From Georgenia muralis (GTDB lineage Bacteria > Actinomycetota > Actinomycetes > Actinomycetales > Actinomycetaceae): a stretch of DNA of 64,000 nucleotides. The first letter of the stretch is position 1. Each line of letters starts with the position of its first letter. The stretch covers positions 3,354,776 to 3,418,775 of the forward strand of contig NZ_RKRA01000001.1 of the NCBI RefSeq assembly GCF_003814705.1, in the 5' to 3' direction. The translations under genes were made by a program, and so were the position numbers. Below are positions 27,544-36,906 of this stretch, in pieces. Below the pieces are notes generated by a model, which searched no databases, was not told the origin of the DNA, and saw only the letters and a list, made by a program, of their open reading frames with translations.

Positions 27544-28517
27544 CGTGTGCTCCTCGCATCGAAGCCCGACACCTTCGCGAGCTCCTCGAATAGACGCTGC
27601 TCCTCGTCGGTGAGGGTGCGGCGCACGCGGACCTGCAGCTCGGCATAGAAGTCCCCCGGCGTGCCGCGCCGGTTGGGAAGCCCTCGGCCCTTGAGCCGCA
27701 ACCGGCGATGGCTCGACGAGCCGGCCGGGACCTTCACCGTGGCGACGCCTCCGGGAGTGTCGACCGAGATCGAGGCGCCCAGGGCTGCCTCCCAGGGAGC
27801 GACCGGCAGGAGCGCGTGCAGGTCGCGTCCCTCCACCCGGTAACGCGGGTGGTCGGCGATCCGGACCACCAGGTAGAGGTCTCCGGCAGCCGCCGAGCCA
27901 CTCCCCGGCCCGCCCTGGCCGCGAAGCCGGATCCGCTGGCCGTCGACCACGCCTGGCGGGATGGTGACATCGACCGTACGAGGCCCGTCGGGGCCGCTGA
28001 TCGTGAGGTTGCGCTCGGTGCCGTGGTAGGCCTCCTCGACCGACACCTCGACCTCCGCCTCGTGGTCGGAGCCCGGGACCGGACCCGGCCCCCAACCGGC
28101 GCGGCCCCGACCGCCCCTCCCCCGGCCGCCGAAGATCCCCCCGAGGAGGTCCTCGATGTCGATGTCGTCGCCGAAGTCGCCGGCTCCGAAACCCCCCGCC
28201 GGGCCGGCCCCCGACGACCAGCGCCCGCGCGCCCCTGCCCCGGCGTCGGCGTACGTCCGGGCTTGCCGCCAGGCGTCCGGGTCCGTGTCGGGAGGGACGC
28301 GCCGGAAGTCCTCGCCGAAGGCGTCGTAGCGGCGACGCTGCTCCGGATCCGACAGCACGTCGTAGGCCTCGGCGATGTCCTTGAACCGCTCCTCGGCATC
28401 GGACTGCTTGTTGACGTCCGGGTGGTTCTGGCGCGCCAGTCGGCGATAGGCGCGTTGGATGTCGGCCGGGTCGGCATCGCGGGAGACCCCGAGGACCTCG
28501 TAGAAGTCCTTCGCCAT
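27540..28517 (-). CDS. dnaJ: DnaJ/CbpA-type co-chaperone
   Basis: 325 residues. J-domain 1-70 with the HPD motif ([20 protein letters not shown]), a G/F-rich linker ([20 protein letters not shown]), then two C-terminal substrate-binding domains ([34 protein letters not shown]). There is no CxxCxGxG zinc region, so it is the class B (CbpA) type. Stimulates DnaK ATPase. Shares one base with the grpE stop. Confidence 0.95.
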   Translation of the reverse strand: MAKDFYEVLGVSRDADPADIQRAYRRLARQNHPDVNKQSDAEERFKDIAEAYDVLSDPEQRRRYDAFGEDFRRVPPDTDPDAWRQARTYADAGAGARGRWSSGAGPAGGFGAGDFGDDIDIEDLLGGIFGGRGRGGRGRAGWGPGPVPGSDHEAEVEVSVEEAYHGTERNLTISGPDGPRTVDVTIPPGVVDGQRIRLRGQGGPGSGSAAAGDLYLVVRIADHPRYRVEGRDLHALLPVAPWEAALGASISVDTPGGVATVKVPAGSSSHRRLRLKGRGLPNRRGTPGDFYAELQVRVRRTLTDEEQRLFEELAKVSGFDARSTR

Positions 28518-29062
28518 CAGGTTGCCCTGGTGGCCACCACGACCGCGGCCGGTCGCAGGAGCTTGTCGTCCGGGCCGTAGCCGGGACGCACGACCTGGGC
28601 CACGGTGCCGGGCGTCAGGCCCTCGTCGGCCACGGTGCTCACCGCCTCGTGCACGGCCGGGTCGAAGGCCCGGCCGTTGTCGTCGCGACGCGGGTAGCCG
28701 AGGTCGGCCAGGACGCCTACCGCCTGCGCCAGCACGCCACGCACGCCCTCGACCACGGAGGCGGGATCGGACGACGCGTGCTCCAGCGCCCGCTCAAGGT
28801 TGTCGAGGACGGGTAGCCAGCTCGTGGCCACGGCCGCCCGCTCTTGCTCGCGGCTGCGGACCACGTCGCGCGCGCACCGCTTGCGGAAGTTGTCCAGCTC
28901 CGCAGCCGTACGTCGCCAAGCGTCCTCCAGCTCTGCGATCTGGCGCGCGGAATCGTCTCCCTCGGTGTCGTCGACCTGCTCCGGGGTCTCGTTCGCTGGA
29001 GCCGTGTCGCTCCCTCCCCCGGTCGTCGGGGCCTCGGTCGTCGGTGCGTCGTGGTCGGACAT
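28517..29062 (-). CDS. grpE: GrpE nucleotide-exchange factor
   Basis: 181 residues. Acidic disordered N-terminus (1-40), a long helix ([20 protein letters not shown]), then the beta domain with [36 protein letters not shown] and [20 protein letters not shown]. Releases ADP from DnaK. Five bases separate it from dnaK. Confidence 0.95.
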   Translation of the reverse strand: MSDHDAPTTEAPTTGGGSDTAPANETPEQVDDTEGDDSARQIAELEDAWRRTAAELDNFRKRCARDVVRSREQERAAVATSWLPVLDNLERALEHASSDPASVVEGVRGVLAQAVGVLADLGYPRRDDNGRAFDPAVHEAVSTVADEGLTPGTVAQVVRPGYGPDDKLLRPAAVVVATRAT

Positions 29063-29067
29063 GGCCG

Positions 29068-30960
29068 TCAGTGAGCGGTGAACTCGGCGTCGATGACGTC
29101 GTCGTCGTCGCTGTCAGACGTCTCGGTGGAGGCATCGGCCGAGCCCGCCGACGTCCCGCCGCCACCCCGGGTGGCCGTACTCAGCGCCTGACCCATCTGG
29201 TGGAGCTCCCCGGTCAGCGCGCGGAGGCGGTCGACCGGTTCGTCACCCTCGACGGCCTGCCGGGCCTCCTCGACCAGCATCTCGGCTCGGGCGCGGTCGT
29301 GCTGGGGCACGGCGTCCCCACCCTCCTCGAGGGCCTTCTGCACCTGGTACGCCACGGAGTCGAGCTCGTTGCGGGCGTCGACCCGTTCGCGCAGGGCTGC
29401 GTCCTCACCGCGGTGGGTCTCGGCGTCCGCGACCATCCGGTCGACCTCCTCCTGGCTGAGCGTGGAGGTCTCGCTGATGGTCACCTCCTGCTCGGCGCCG
29501 GTGTCCTTGTCGCGCGCCGAGACGTGGAGGATGCCGTTGGCGTCGATGTCGAAGGTCACCTCGATCTGCGGCACCCCACGGGGCGCGGGACGGATGTTCT
29601 CCAGCCGGAAGCGGGCCAGCTGACGGTTGTCCGCCGCTCTCTCCCGCTCGCCCTGGAGGACGACGACGTCGACAGCCGACTGGTTGTCCTCCGCGGTGCT
29701 GAAGACCTCCGTCCGCCGGGCAGGGATGGTCGTGTTGCGTTCGATGACCTTGGTCATCACCCCGCCCATGGTCTCCAGCCCCAGCGACAGGGGCGTGACG
29801 TCGAGCAGCAGCACGTCCTTGACGTCGCCCTTGATGATCGCTGCCTGGACGGCGGCGCCGATGGCGACCACCTCGTCCGGGTTGACGGTCATGTTGGGTT
29901 CCTTGCCACCGGTCAGGCGGCGTACCAGAGCCTGCACGGCGGGGATCCGCGTGGACCCGCCCACGAGGATGACCTCGTCGATGTCGTCCGCGGTGACCTT
30001 GGCGTCCTCCATGGCCTGCTTGACCGGCCCGAGGCAGCGCTCGACGAGGTCGGCCGTGAGCTGCTCGAACGTCGAGCGCATCAGGTTGACGTTGAGGTGC
30101 TTGGGACCGGACGCGTCAGCGGTGACGAAGGGAAGGTTGACGGCGGTCTGGGTGACCGCAGACAGCTCCACCTTGGCCTTCTCAGCGGCCTCGAACAGGC
30201 GCTGCAGGGCCTGTGAGTCGTCGCGCAGGTCGATGCCGTTGGACTTCTTGAACTCGTCGGCCAGGTGGTCCACGATGCGGCGGTCGAAGTCGTCGCCGCC
30301 GAGATGCGTGTCCCCTGCCGTCGACCGGACCTCGACCACGCCGTCTCCGACCGTCAGGATGCTGACGTCGAAGGTGCCGCCGCCAAGGTCGAAGACCAGC
30401 ACGGTCTCGTTCTCGACCTTCTCCATCCCGTAGGCGAGCGCGGCCGCCGTCGGTTCGTTGATGATCCGGAGAACCTCGAGCCCGGCGATCTTGCCGGCGT
30501 CCTTCGTCGCCTGTCGCTGCGCGTCGTTGAAGTGGGCCGGGACGGTGATGACCGCCTCGGTGACCCGCTCGCCGAGGAACTTCCCCGCGTCGTCGACCAG
30601 CTTGCGAAGCACCTGGGCGGAGATCTCCTCCGGCGCGTAGAGCTTGCCGTTGACCTGGAAGCGCACCGCGCCGTCCGGCCCGGCCACCACGTCGAACGAG
30701 ACAGTCGTCAGCTCGCTGCTGACTTCGTCGTACTTGTGTCCGATGAAACGTTTGGCGGAGTAGATCGTCCCCTTCGGATTCAGGATCGCCTGTCGCCGGG
30801 CCATCTGCCCGACGAGGCGCTCACCCGACTCCAAGAAGGCCACCACCGATGGCGTCGTCCGGTGGCCTTCGGCATTCGGGATGACCTGAGGTTGGCCACC
30901 CTCCATCGCCGCGATCACGGAATTGGTCGTACCGAGGTCCACACCCACAGCCCTGCCCAT
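29068..30960 (-). CDS. dnaK: DnaK (Hsp70)
   Basis: 630 residues. ATPase signatures: [40 protein letters not shown] and [20 protein letters not shown]. Substrate domain: [20 protein letters not shown] and [23 protein letters not shown] 30960 with AAAGGAG 7 bases upstream. Heads the order dnaK-grpE-dnaJ-cbpM-clpB-trx-znf-reductase, all on the minus strand with overlaps or short gaps, so one long chaperone and redox operon is likely. No HAIR (CTTGAGT/ACTCAAG) or CIRCE motif was found upstream. Confidence 0.98.
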   Translation of the reverse strand: MGRAVGVDLGTTNSVIAAMEGGQPQVIPNAEGHRTTPSVVAFLESGERLVGQMARRQAILNPKGTIYSAKRFIGHKYDEVSSELTTVSFDVVAGPDGAVRFQVNGKLYAPEEISAQVLRKLVDDAGKFLGERVTEAVITVPAHFNDAQRQATKDAGKIAGLEVLRIINEPTAAALAYGMEKVENETVLVFDLGGGTFDVSILTVGDGVVEVRSTAGDTHLGGDDFDRRIVDHLADEFKKSNGIDLRDDSQALQRLFEAAEKAKVELSAVTQTAVNLPFVTADASGPKHLNVNLMRSTFEQLTADLVERCLGPVKQAMEDAKVTADDIDEVILVGGSTRIPAVQALVRRLTGGKEPNMTVNPDEVVAIGAAVQAAIIKGDVKDVLLLDVTPLSLGLETMGGVMTKVIERNTTIPARRTEVFSTAEDNQSAVDVVVLQGERERAADNRQLARFRLENIRPAPRGVPQIEVTFDIDANGILHVSARDKDTGAEQEVTISETSTLSQEEVDRMVADAETHRGEDAALRERVDARNELDSVAYQVQKALEEGGDAVPQHDRARAEMLVEEARQAVEGDEPVDRLRALTGELHQMGQALSTATRGGGGTSAGSADASTETSDSDDDDVIDAEFTAH

Positions 30961-31072
30961 CACCGGCTCCTTTCAGTCGATACCCAGACGCCCATGCTAC
31001 CGTCGGCCTGGGTCCGGCACCCCATGAACGCGTGAGGTGAGCAGGCTCGGTGCGCTGGACGCAGGCCGTCGG

Positions 31073-31621
31073 CTAGGGCGACCGATGCCGAAGCGTGATG
31101 ACCGTCAGCTCCACGCGGGTGTGGATGTCCAGCTTGATGAAGATGTGCTTCAGGTGGGCATCGATCGTGTGGCGTGAGACCAGCAGCACCGCGGCCATCT
31201 CCCGGTTGGTCAGGCCGTCCGCCACGTGCGCCGCGACTCGCAGCTCCGAGTGGGTCAGGGTCCGCCACCGCTCACGTGTGCTCGTCTGCTGCGCATGCGG
31301 GCCCCGGCCGCCTGCGAAGCCGTGCCGAGACTCGTCAGTCCGGAAGTGCGGGTTCACCAGCACGGTGTGGTCGAGGAGCACCGTCTGGTGCGCGGCCAAC
31401 ACCGTCGTGAGCGTTGCCGCGTTCAGCTGATGCAGGTCGTACACGCACAGCACGACCGCCGCCACCCGATCGACCACCTGGTCCACGGCGTTCTCGTAGA
31501 GCTCGAGGACGTTAAACGTCTCGCTCTGCCCGGGAAGCCAACCCATCTCCACCATCACTCGCAGCAGTGGGGACCCCGACTCGGCTGAATGCCCGGCACG
31601 TTCGACGAGGACGGCCGTCAT
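31073..31621 (-). CDS. LuxR-type regulator with partial MEDS-like domain
   Basis: 182 residues. The N-terminal part (VVAVVL-like VAAVVLCVYDLHQLNAATLT, HQTVLLDHTVLVNPHF) resembles the last third of a MEDS/DcmR sensor domain. The C-terminus is a LuxR helix-turn-helix (LTHSELRVAAHVADGLTNRE, LLVSRHTIDAHLKHIFIKLD). Full MEDS-LuxR proteins are about 250-300 residues, so the front may be lost or replaced. It is 112 bases upstream of dnaK on the same strand and could control the chaperone operon. Confidence 0.8.
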   Translation of the reverse strand: MTAVLVERAGHSAESGSPLLRVMVEMGWLPGQSETFNVLELYENAVDQVVDRVAAVVLCVYDLHQLNAATLTTVLAAHQTVLLDHTVLVNPHFRTDESRHGFAGGRGPHAQQTSTRERWRTLTHSELRVAAHVADGLTNREMAAVLLVSRHTIDAHLKHIFIKLDIHTRVELTVITLRHRSP

Positions 31622-32148
31622 TCGCTCGGCCGAGAACCGGCCGCCGGGGAGGCAGACGTCCGAGGCGGGACGGACGTCGGAGGGTGAACGGCCGCGGGTG
31701 CTCGACCGCCAGGCAGGCTCGTGCCCCGGGCCACGACCGGGGTGATCTGTCAGGCCAAGGTAGCCGTCCCCCCGCCATTGCCCCTCCTGGCGGAAGTCGA
31801 GAATGAGCTTGTTGCGCTCAGCCGGCCCCGAGCACAGCGCGCACAGATGGGGCTCCTGCGAGCACTTTTGCCTCCTCGGTGTCCACGGACATCACCCGAC
31901 ACGCCGAGATCCGCCCTTCAGGCTACGCCTCCGGGCCCGCGATCGGGTCCCGCGAACGCGGGATGACATGGCCGTCGCTCGTGGGCAGGGTTTCGCTGAC
32001 GACGACGCGTGAGGTACCCCGGTGGTTCCAGGAGCGACATCCCGACCACGGCAGTCACTGTCCCGACGGAGACCAACCTGACGTGGCCGCTCGCGCGCAC
32101 CCTGGACCTGCGACTGCCGCAGGTCGACATCCAGAGGAGGAGACGAGC
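31622..32148. other. Intergenic region between the divergent luxR and hsp20
   Basis: No gene seen. Contains the palindrome described at 31948-31963. Some sequence at 31622-31780 could be remains of the missing luxR front, but no MEDS motif was found there. Confidence 0.4.
31948..31963. promoter_or_regulatory. Palindrome upstream of hsp20, copy 1 of a shared motif
   Basis: TCCCGCGAACGCGGGA, 7-base perfect arms, followed by TGAC. The related TCCCGCGAACCCGGGATGAC stands at 34682-34701 upstream of the aquaporin gene. Two copies in control regions of one island suggest a common regulator, perhaps the AraC protein. Confidence 0.5.
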
Positions 32149-32577
32149 ATGACCCTGATGCGCTTCGACCCGTTCCGCGAGCTCGACCGCTGGACCGAGC
32201 AGGCCCTGGCCGGCTCCCGCAACCTGCGCACGATGCCCATGGAGGCACTGCGCCGCGGCCACCGCTTCCTGGTCGCCCTCGACCTGCCCGGCGTGACCCA
32301 GGACGACATCGACGTCACGGTGGAACGCAACGTCCTCACCGTCCGCGCCCGCCGCGCCCCGCTCGCCCAGGAGGGCGACGACGTCATCGTCGACGAAAGG
32401 CCCCACGGCGAGTTCAGCCGCCAGCTGTTCCTGGGCGAGAACCTCGACGCCACCAAGCTCACCGCCGACCTCACCGACGGAGTGCTCAACCTCGAGATCC
32501 CCGTCTCCGAAGCCAGCAAACCACGTAAGATCTCCCTGAGCGACCGCCCGGTGACCACCGCCGCTGCGGGACAGTGA
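32149..32577 (+). CDS. Hsp20 small heat-shock protein
   Basis: 142 residues with a complete alpha-crystallin domain: FLVALDLPGVTQDDIDVTVE, NVLTVRARRAP, GEFSRQLFLGENLDATKLTA and the strand DGVLNLEIPVSE; the C-terminal anchor reads KPRKISL (I-x-L/V-like). Holds unfolding proteins for DnaK/ClpB. ATG 32149 behind GAGGAGGAGACGAGC. Confidence 0.95.
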   Translation: MTLMRFDPFRELDRWTEQALAGSRNLRTMPMEALRRGHRFLVALDLPGVTQDDIDVTVERNVLTVRARRAPLAQEGDDVIVDERPHGEFSRQLFLGENLDATKLTADLTDGVLNLEIPVSEASKPRKISLSDRPVTTAAAGQ

Positions 32578-32617
32578 CTCGTCACCAGCCCCGCCGCCAG
32601 ACGAGAGGCAGGCATCG

Positions 32618-33187
32618 ATGAGCCAGACCCAGTCGAACCATCACGACGAAGGACCACGGCACGGCGAGCCCGCTCGCCGAGTGATCGCCTCCTACGAGGA
32701 CTACGCGGATGCCGTGGCGGCGGTCGACCACCTGGCCGACCGCAAGTTCCCGGTCGAACGGACGGCCATCGTCGGACATGACGTGAGGCTCGTCGAACAA
32801 GTGACCGGCCGTCTCACCTACGCCACCGCGGCGGCACACGGGGCGGCAGCCGGGGCCCTCCCCGGCGCGTTGATCGGTTGGGTGTTCGGGCTCTTCGAGT
32901 GGGTCGATCCGCTCAGGGCGAGCCTCCTCCTCGCGATCTACGGGCTCGTCTTCGGCGCCGTCCTCGGTGGCCTGCTCAACGTCGTGGTGTTCGCGATGCA
33001 ACGCGGACGTCGTGACTTCACGACCGTCAGGATCATGCAGCCGTCCCGCTACGACATCCTGGCGGACGCCGAGGTGGCCGACCGCGCCATCCAGGAGCTG
33101 GAGGTCCAGCAGCTGGAGGCTCGAGTCGACGCGCGCCAGGAGGTGGGCGACCAGGAGGTGGGCGACCAGGAGCCACCCGCGCGATGA
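32618..33187 (+). CDS. General-stress membrane protein (DUF1269/Gsp17M-like)
   Basis: 189 residues. The N-terminal alpha/beta stretch RRVIASYEDYADAVAAVDHL and KFPVERTAIVGHDVRLVEQV is typical of the general stress protein 17M group. A glycine-rich hydrophobic hairpin follows (AAAGALPGALIGWVFGLF, LLLAIYGLVFGAVLGGLLNV). The C-terminus has a short repeat, EVGDQEVGDQE. Co-directional with hsp20 and 41 bases after it. Confidence 0.8.
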   Translation: MSQTQSNHHDEGPRHGEPARRVIASYEDYADAVAAVDHLADRKFPVERTAIVGHDVRLVEQVTGRLTYATAAAHGAAAGALPGALIGWVFGLFEWVDPLRASLLLAIYGLVFGAVLGGLLNVVVFAMQRGRRDFTTVRIMQPSRYDILADAEVADRAIQELEVQQLEARVDARQEVGDQEVGDQEPPAR

Positions 33188-34214
33188 CCACACCTTCGCC
33201 CGAGCAACGGCAGGCGGTTGCTCCGCGGGCCAGGGCGCCCATAGCCACCGGCGCGCACGGGCCGGTCTCGGTCCGAGGCGTGACCGACCCTGCTCAGGCA
33301 GAGGTGCTGGTGCGTGACGCGTACCTCCCGAACCGCTTGAGGGTCTCTCCGCGCCGGAGCCGCCTGGACATGTCGCTGGCCGCGCTCAGGCTCGGCCAGC
33401 TGACGGTGGGGCGACTGGGCTACGGGCAAGAGGTCCGGGTGGTGACGGACGAGGCGACGAACTTCCACGTCGACGTCCCCCTTGCCGGGCACGCGGAGAT
33501 GGGCGCAGGTGGAACCGAGGTCGTCGCCGCTCCCGGGGACCATGCCGCCGTCTTCCCCCTGGTGAGCCTGCACGGATGCGTTGGAGTGCCGACTGTGTCC
33601 AGGTGTGCCTCATGATCCCGCCGGGAGTCCTGAAGGCGTAGCTCGACGAGCTCCTCGGGCGTTCGGCGGTGCGTCCGCTCCGCTTCGACTTCGCCATGGA
33701 CCCTGCGGGGTCCCCTTGGACGTTCCTGGACCGAGACGCTGCGGCTGCTGGCGCGCGAGCTCGAGGAGGCCCGGGACTCCTCCTCCACCCGGACGCCGGC
33801 GCGCACGTGCAGAGCCTCCTGCTCGACGGGCTGCTGCTCGGCCAGGCCCACAACTACCTCGACGACGTCGGCGCAGGACCGCGCCCCGGTTCCCACGCGG
33901 CCATCGTCCGGATCGTGGACCTGCTCAACGAACGCGCGGACGAGCCATGGTCCAGCACCTTGCTCGCCCGGGAGGCGCACCTGAGCGTTCGGGCCCTCCA
34001 AGAGGGATTCAGGCAACACGTCGGGCAACCGCCCATGCAGTACCTGAGGGACGTGCGACTGCGCCGGATCCACACCGTTCTCCGGGACGCACACCCCGGG
34101 AGCACCACGGTCGCGGCCGTCGCCTCACGATGGGGCATCCTGCACATGGGTCGCTTCGCAGCGGCCTATCGAGCGGCGTTCGGCGAGTCACCGTCCCGGA
34201 CACTCGCACGGTAG
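33184..34214 (+). pseudogene. AraC-family regulator, frameshift plus stop
   Basis: Close paralogue of the AraC gene at 19565. From ATG 33184 (4-base overlap with the previous stop) it reads LVRDAYLPNRLRVSPRRSRL, LTVGRLGYGQEVRVVTDEAT and FHVDVPLAGHAE. A frameshift near 33557-33562 is needed to continue as GEPARMRWSADCVQVCLMIP, and TAG at 33641-33643 interrupts LKA*LDELLGRS. The DNA-binding domain further on is intact (STLLAREAHLSVRALQEGFR, GILHMGRFAAAYRAAFGE). Two independent lesions mean the full protein is not made. Confidence 0.88.
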
Positions 34215-34247
34215 AGGCGGCCGAGGAAGACCACCGCCTGGGCGGCG

Positions 34248-34595
34248 TCACATCTGTGCGGGCACTCCATGGAAGCCCACGATCGTCGTCGTGCCGTCCT
34301 TCTCGACGACCTTCAGGGCGCCGTCGTCGACGTCGACCTCCACCTCGGTGGGGTGAGCGATCAGGTGGCGGAGCAGCACCGGATACTTCGCCGTGTTGCC
34401 TCCGACGGCGATCACCACCACGTCGTCCTTGGGGTCGTACATGGCGTACGCGAACGGCAGGTGCTCCGCCTCCGGCTGATCCCCGTACTCGGGATGCAGG
34501 ATCTCGATGGTGACGTACTGCTCCCGGCGATCCCTGGTCAGCTTGTCGAGCTGCAGCATCCATTCGTCGTGGTCGGTGGTCGGGCTCGACGTCAT
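34248..34595 (-). CDS. DUF5335-like small protein
   Basis: 115 residues, cytosolic: MTSSPTTDHDEWMLQLDKLT, then YVTIEILHPEYGDQPEAEHL, YDPKDDVVVIAVGGNTAKYP and HLIAHPTEVEVDVDDGALKV. The layout agrees with DUF5335, small proteins of unknown role common in halotolerant and actinobacterial stress clusters. ATG 34595 is preferred over upstream starts because the earlier residues are low-complexity. Divergent from the aquaporin gene. Confidence 0.7.
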   Translation of the reverse strand: MTSSPTTDHDEWMLQLDKLTRDRREQYVTIEILHPEYGDQPEAEHLPFAYAMYDPKDDVVVIAVGGNTAKYPVLLRHLIAHPTEVEVDVDDGALKVVEKDGTTTIVGFHGVPAQM

Positions 34596-34681
34596 TGGAC
34601 AGACCCTTTCGCGATCACGTGCCCCCAGAACATCCGTCCGGAGTGGTTGCCCATCGTCGGTCGTCACCCAGTTCGGCGGCA

Positions 34682-34697
34682 TCCCGCGAACCCGGGA
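34682..34697. promoter_or_regulatory. Palindrome upstream of the aquaporin gene, copy 2
   Basis: TCCCGCGAACCCGGGA then TGAC; one arm base differs from copy 1 at 31948. It is in the 191-base gap between divergent genes, 90 bases before the aquaporin start. Confidence 0.5.
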
Positions 34698-34786
34698 TGA
34701 CGCCGGTGGTACCGCTGTACCAACCTCATCGTTACTACCCACTGCTGGAACCCGATCGGTGGTTCCGCCATGGGCGAGAGGACCTG

Positions 34787-35536
34787 ATGAATGCATCGCT
34801 CCTCCGACGGCTGGTCGCGGAGTTCGTCGGAACCGCCATCCTCGTGCTGTTCGGAGCAGGATCGATCGTCGCCGCCATGGATCAGGGCGACGGCACGCTG
34901 GACTACGCCGGCCTGGGGATCGTCTCGCTCGCGTTCGCGTTCGCCGTCACCCTCGCCGTCTACACCGTCGGGGCCATCTCAGGCGCCCACATCAACCCGG
35001 CCGTGACGATCGCGCTCGCCGTCGTACGACGCTTCACGTGGGCCGAGGTCACGCCGTACGTCGTCGCCCAGCTCGCGGGTGCCGTCGCCGGGGCGTTGCT
35101 CATCGTGGCGTACGCCGGTGATCGCGCCACGAGCTCCGCCCAGGTGGGTCTCACGTCGCTCGCAACGGGCGTCAGCGCCGCGCAAGGGGTCCTCGCGGAG
35201 GGGCTCGGAACGTTCCTGCTGCTCCTCGTGGTCATGGCCGTCGCGGTGGGCCACAGCGCACCCGCAGGGTGGGCCGGCTTGATCATCGGCCTGGCCGTCG
35301 CGACCGAGATCATGGTGATCGGCCCGTTCACTGGAGGCTCCGTCAATCCTGCCCGGTCCTTCGGCCCCTACCTGGTCAACCAGCTCTTCGGCGGATCCAC
35401 GCCCTGGTCGGAGTACTGGGTCTACCTCGCCGGGCCGCTGGTCGGAGGTGGACTCGCGGCGATCTGCTACGAGCTGCTGGCCCGCCCGGGCGCCGCCGTG
35501 CCACAACCCACCACACCACACAACGGGAGACCGTGA
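34787..35536 (+). CDS. Aquaporin/glycerol facilitator (MIP family)
   Basis: 249 residues with six membrane segments. Both pore motifs are present: GAISGAHINPAVTIALAV and TGGSVNPARSFGPYLVN. First segment LVAEFVGTAILVLFGAGSIV. The residues near NPARS (GGSVNPARS) fit a water-selective channel more than a glycerol channel. ATG 34787 follows GAGAGGACCTG. Overlaps the DUF2252 gene by 4 bases (GTGA). Confidence 0.93.
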   Translation: MNASLLRRLVAEFVGTAILVLFGAGSIVAAMDQGDGTLDYAGLGIVSLAFAFAVTLAVYTVGAISGAHINPAVTIALAVVRRFTWAEVTPYVVAQLAGAVAGALLIVAYAGDRATSSAQVGLTSLATGVSAAQGVLAEGLGTFLLLLVVMAVAVGHSAPAGWAGLIIGLAVATEIMVIGPFTGGSVNPARSFGPYLVNQLFGGSTPWSEYWVYLAGPLVGGGLAAICYELLARPGAAVPQPTTPHNGRP

Positions 35537-36807
35537 GGGAGAAGCCATACGCGTCGCGCCTGCAGGATCTCGTGCCGGTGCGGGTGAGCAGGATGCTGCA
35601 ATCGCCGTTCGCGTTCTACCGGGGCACGGCGGCCGTCATGGCGGCCGACCTGCGCGGTGCGCCCACCACCGACCTCGAGGTCGTCTCCTGCGGCGACGCG
35701 CACATCTCCAACTTCGGCTTCTTCGCCTCACCCGAACGCGCGCTCGTCTTCGACCTCAACGACTTCGATGAGGGCGGCGTCGCGCCGTGGGAGTGGGACG
35801 TGCGCCGCCTCACCGCGAGCGTGTACGTCAGCGGGCGCGACATCGGCATGAGCGAGGACGCATGCCGCGACGCGGCGTTCGCCGCGGCCGAGGCGTACCG
35901 CGAGATGCTGCGGAGCTATTGCCGCCTGTCGACGCGGGAGCGCTACTACGCCCGCGTCGATACCTCTTCGGTCGCGCGTCACCTCGGCGAGAAGGGCGAG
36001 CGGACGGTCCGCAAGGCGGCGAAGAAGGCCCGTGGGCGCACATCGGAGCAGGTGCTGCAGCGCCTGACGACGATCGCTGTCGACGGCGGCATCCGCATCG
36101 TCGATCAGCCGCCCGTCCTTCGCCACGTCGATCATGCGACCCTGGGCGAAGTCACCGACCTGTTCGCCCAGTACCGCGCAACTCTGCGCGAGGACATCGC
36201 CTTCCTGCTGGAGCAGTACCGCGTGGTCGACTTCGCGCTGAGGGTCGTCGGAGTCGGCAGCGTCGGCACCCGGTGCTACCTCATCGCCGTCGAGGGTCCC
36301 ACCGGCGACATGCTGTTCCTCCAGGCCAAGGAGGCGCCGCCGTCCGTCCTGACGACATACGGTGGTCGGCGCTCGGCCGTGCCCGGCCGCCCCGGCGTGA
36401 CGGACTTCATCGAGGGTCACCGCGTCGTCGCCGCGCAGCGGATCCTGCAGGCAAACTCCGACCTGTTCGTCGGATGGATCCGCGGCTGGGCCGGTGACTC
36501 CGCGGACCGTTACCGGGTGGACTACTACTGGCGGCAGTTCCGCGACATGAAAGGGTCGATCGACCCGGACACGCTCGACACCGACCAGTTCCGCTCGTAC
36601 GGTGCGCTGTGCGCCGCACTCCTGGCTCGGGCGCACGGGCAGTCTCCCGCCTCGGCTGCGATCGTGAGCTACCTCGGCCGGTCCGAGGAATTCGCCGAGG
36701 CGGCGGCGAAATGGTCGGCCGCTTACGCCGATGTCGCCGAGGCCGACTTCGAGCTGCTGCGCCGAGCCGTCGGATCCGGACGTCTCCCGGCCGAGACCGG
36801 AGTCTGA
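35533..36807 (+). CDS. DUF2252 family protein
   Basis: 424 residues. Signature blocks: VPVRVSRMLQSPFAFYRGTA, VVSCGDAHISNFGFFASPER, LVFDLNDFDEGGVAPWEWDV and RQFRDMKGSIDPDTLDTDQF. The GDAH...DFDE pattern recalls kinase-like catalytic residues, but no reaction is established. The family usually has about 40 more N-terminal residues; GTG 35533 in the overlap with the aquaporin stop is the only start, so the front may be trimmed. Translationally coupled to the aquaporin. Confidence 0.85.
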   Translation: MREKPYASRLQDLVPVRVSRMLQSPFAFYRGTAAVMAADLRGAPTTDLEVVSCGDAHISNFGFFASPERALVFDLNDFDEGGVAPWEWDVRRLTASVYVSGRDIGMSEDACRDAAFAAAEAYREMLRSYCRLSTRERYYARVDTSSVARHLGEKGERTVRKAAKKARGRTSEQVLQRLTTIAVDGGIRIVDQPPVLRHVDHATLGEVTDLFAQYRATLREDIAFLLEQYRVVDFALRVVGVGSVGTRCYLIAVEGPTGDMLFLQAKEAPPSVLTTYGGRRSAVPGRPGVTDFIEGHRVVAAQRILQANSDLFVGWIRGWAGDSADRYRVDYYWRQFRDMKGSIDPDTLDTDQFRSYGALCAALLARAHGQSPASAAIVSYLGRSEEFAEAAAKWSAAYADVAEADFELLRRAVGSGRLPAETGV

Positions 36808-36810
36808 CCG

Positions 36811-36829
36811 AGGTTCAGGGCGTGAACCT
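36811..36829. terminator. Hairpin after the DUF2252 gene
   Basis: AGGTTCA-GGGCG-TGAACCT, perfect 7-base arms, three bases after the stop. No T-run. Confidence 0.5.
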
Positions 36830-36906
36830 CCGGACCCCGACCCGAGGCTCACTTAATGCCACCAAGAGTTGCGCGGAGGACCGCACGGATCTGGCACCCC
36901 TCTGTG

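Noticed and set aside
28522-30216. 564-codon plus-strand frame
   Set aside because: Mirror frame of dnaK/grpE caused by high GC.
30961-31072. HAIR or CIRCE heat-shock operator upstream of dnaK
   Set aside because: Neither CTTGAGT-N7-ACTCAAG nor TTAGCACTC-N9-GAGTGCTAA is present.
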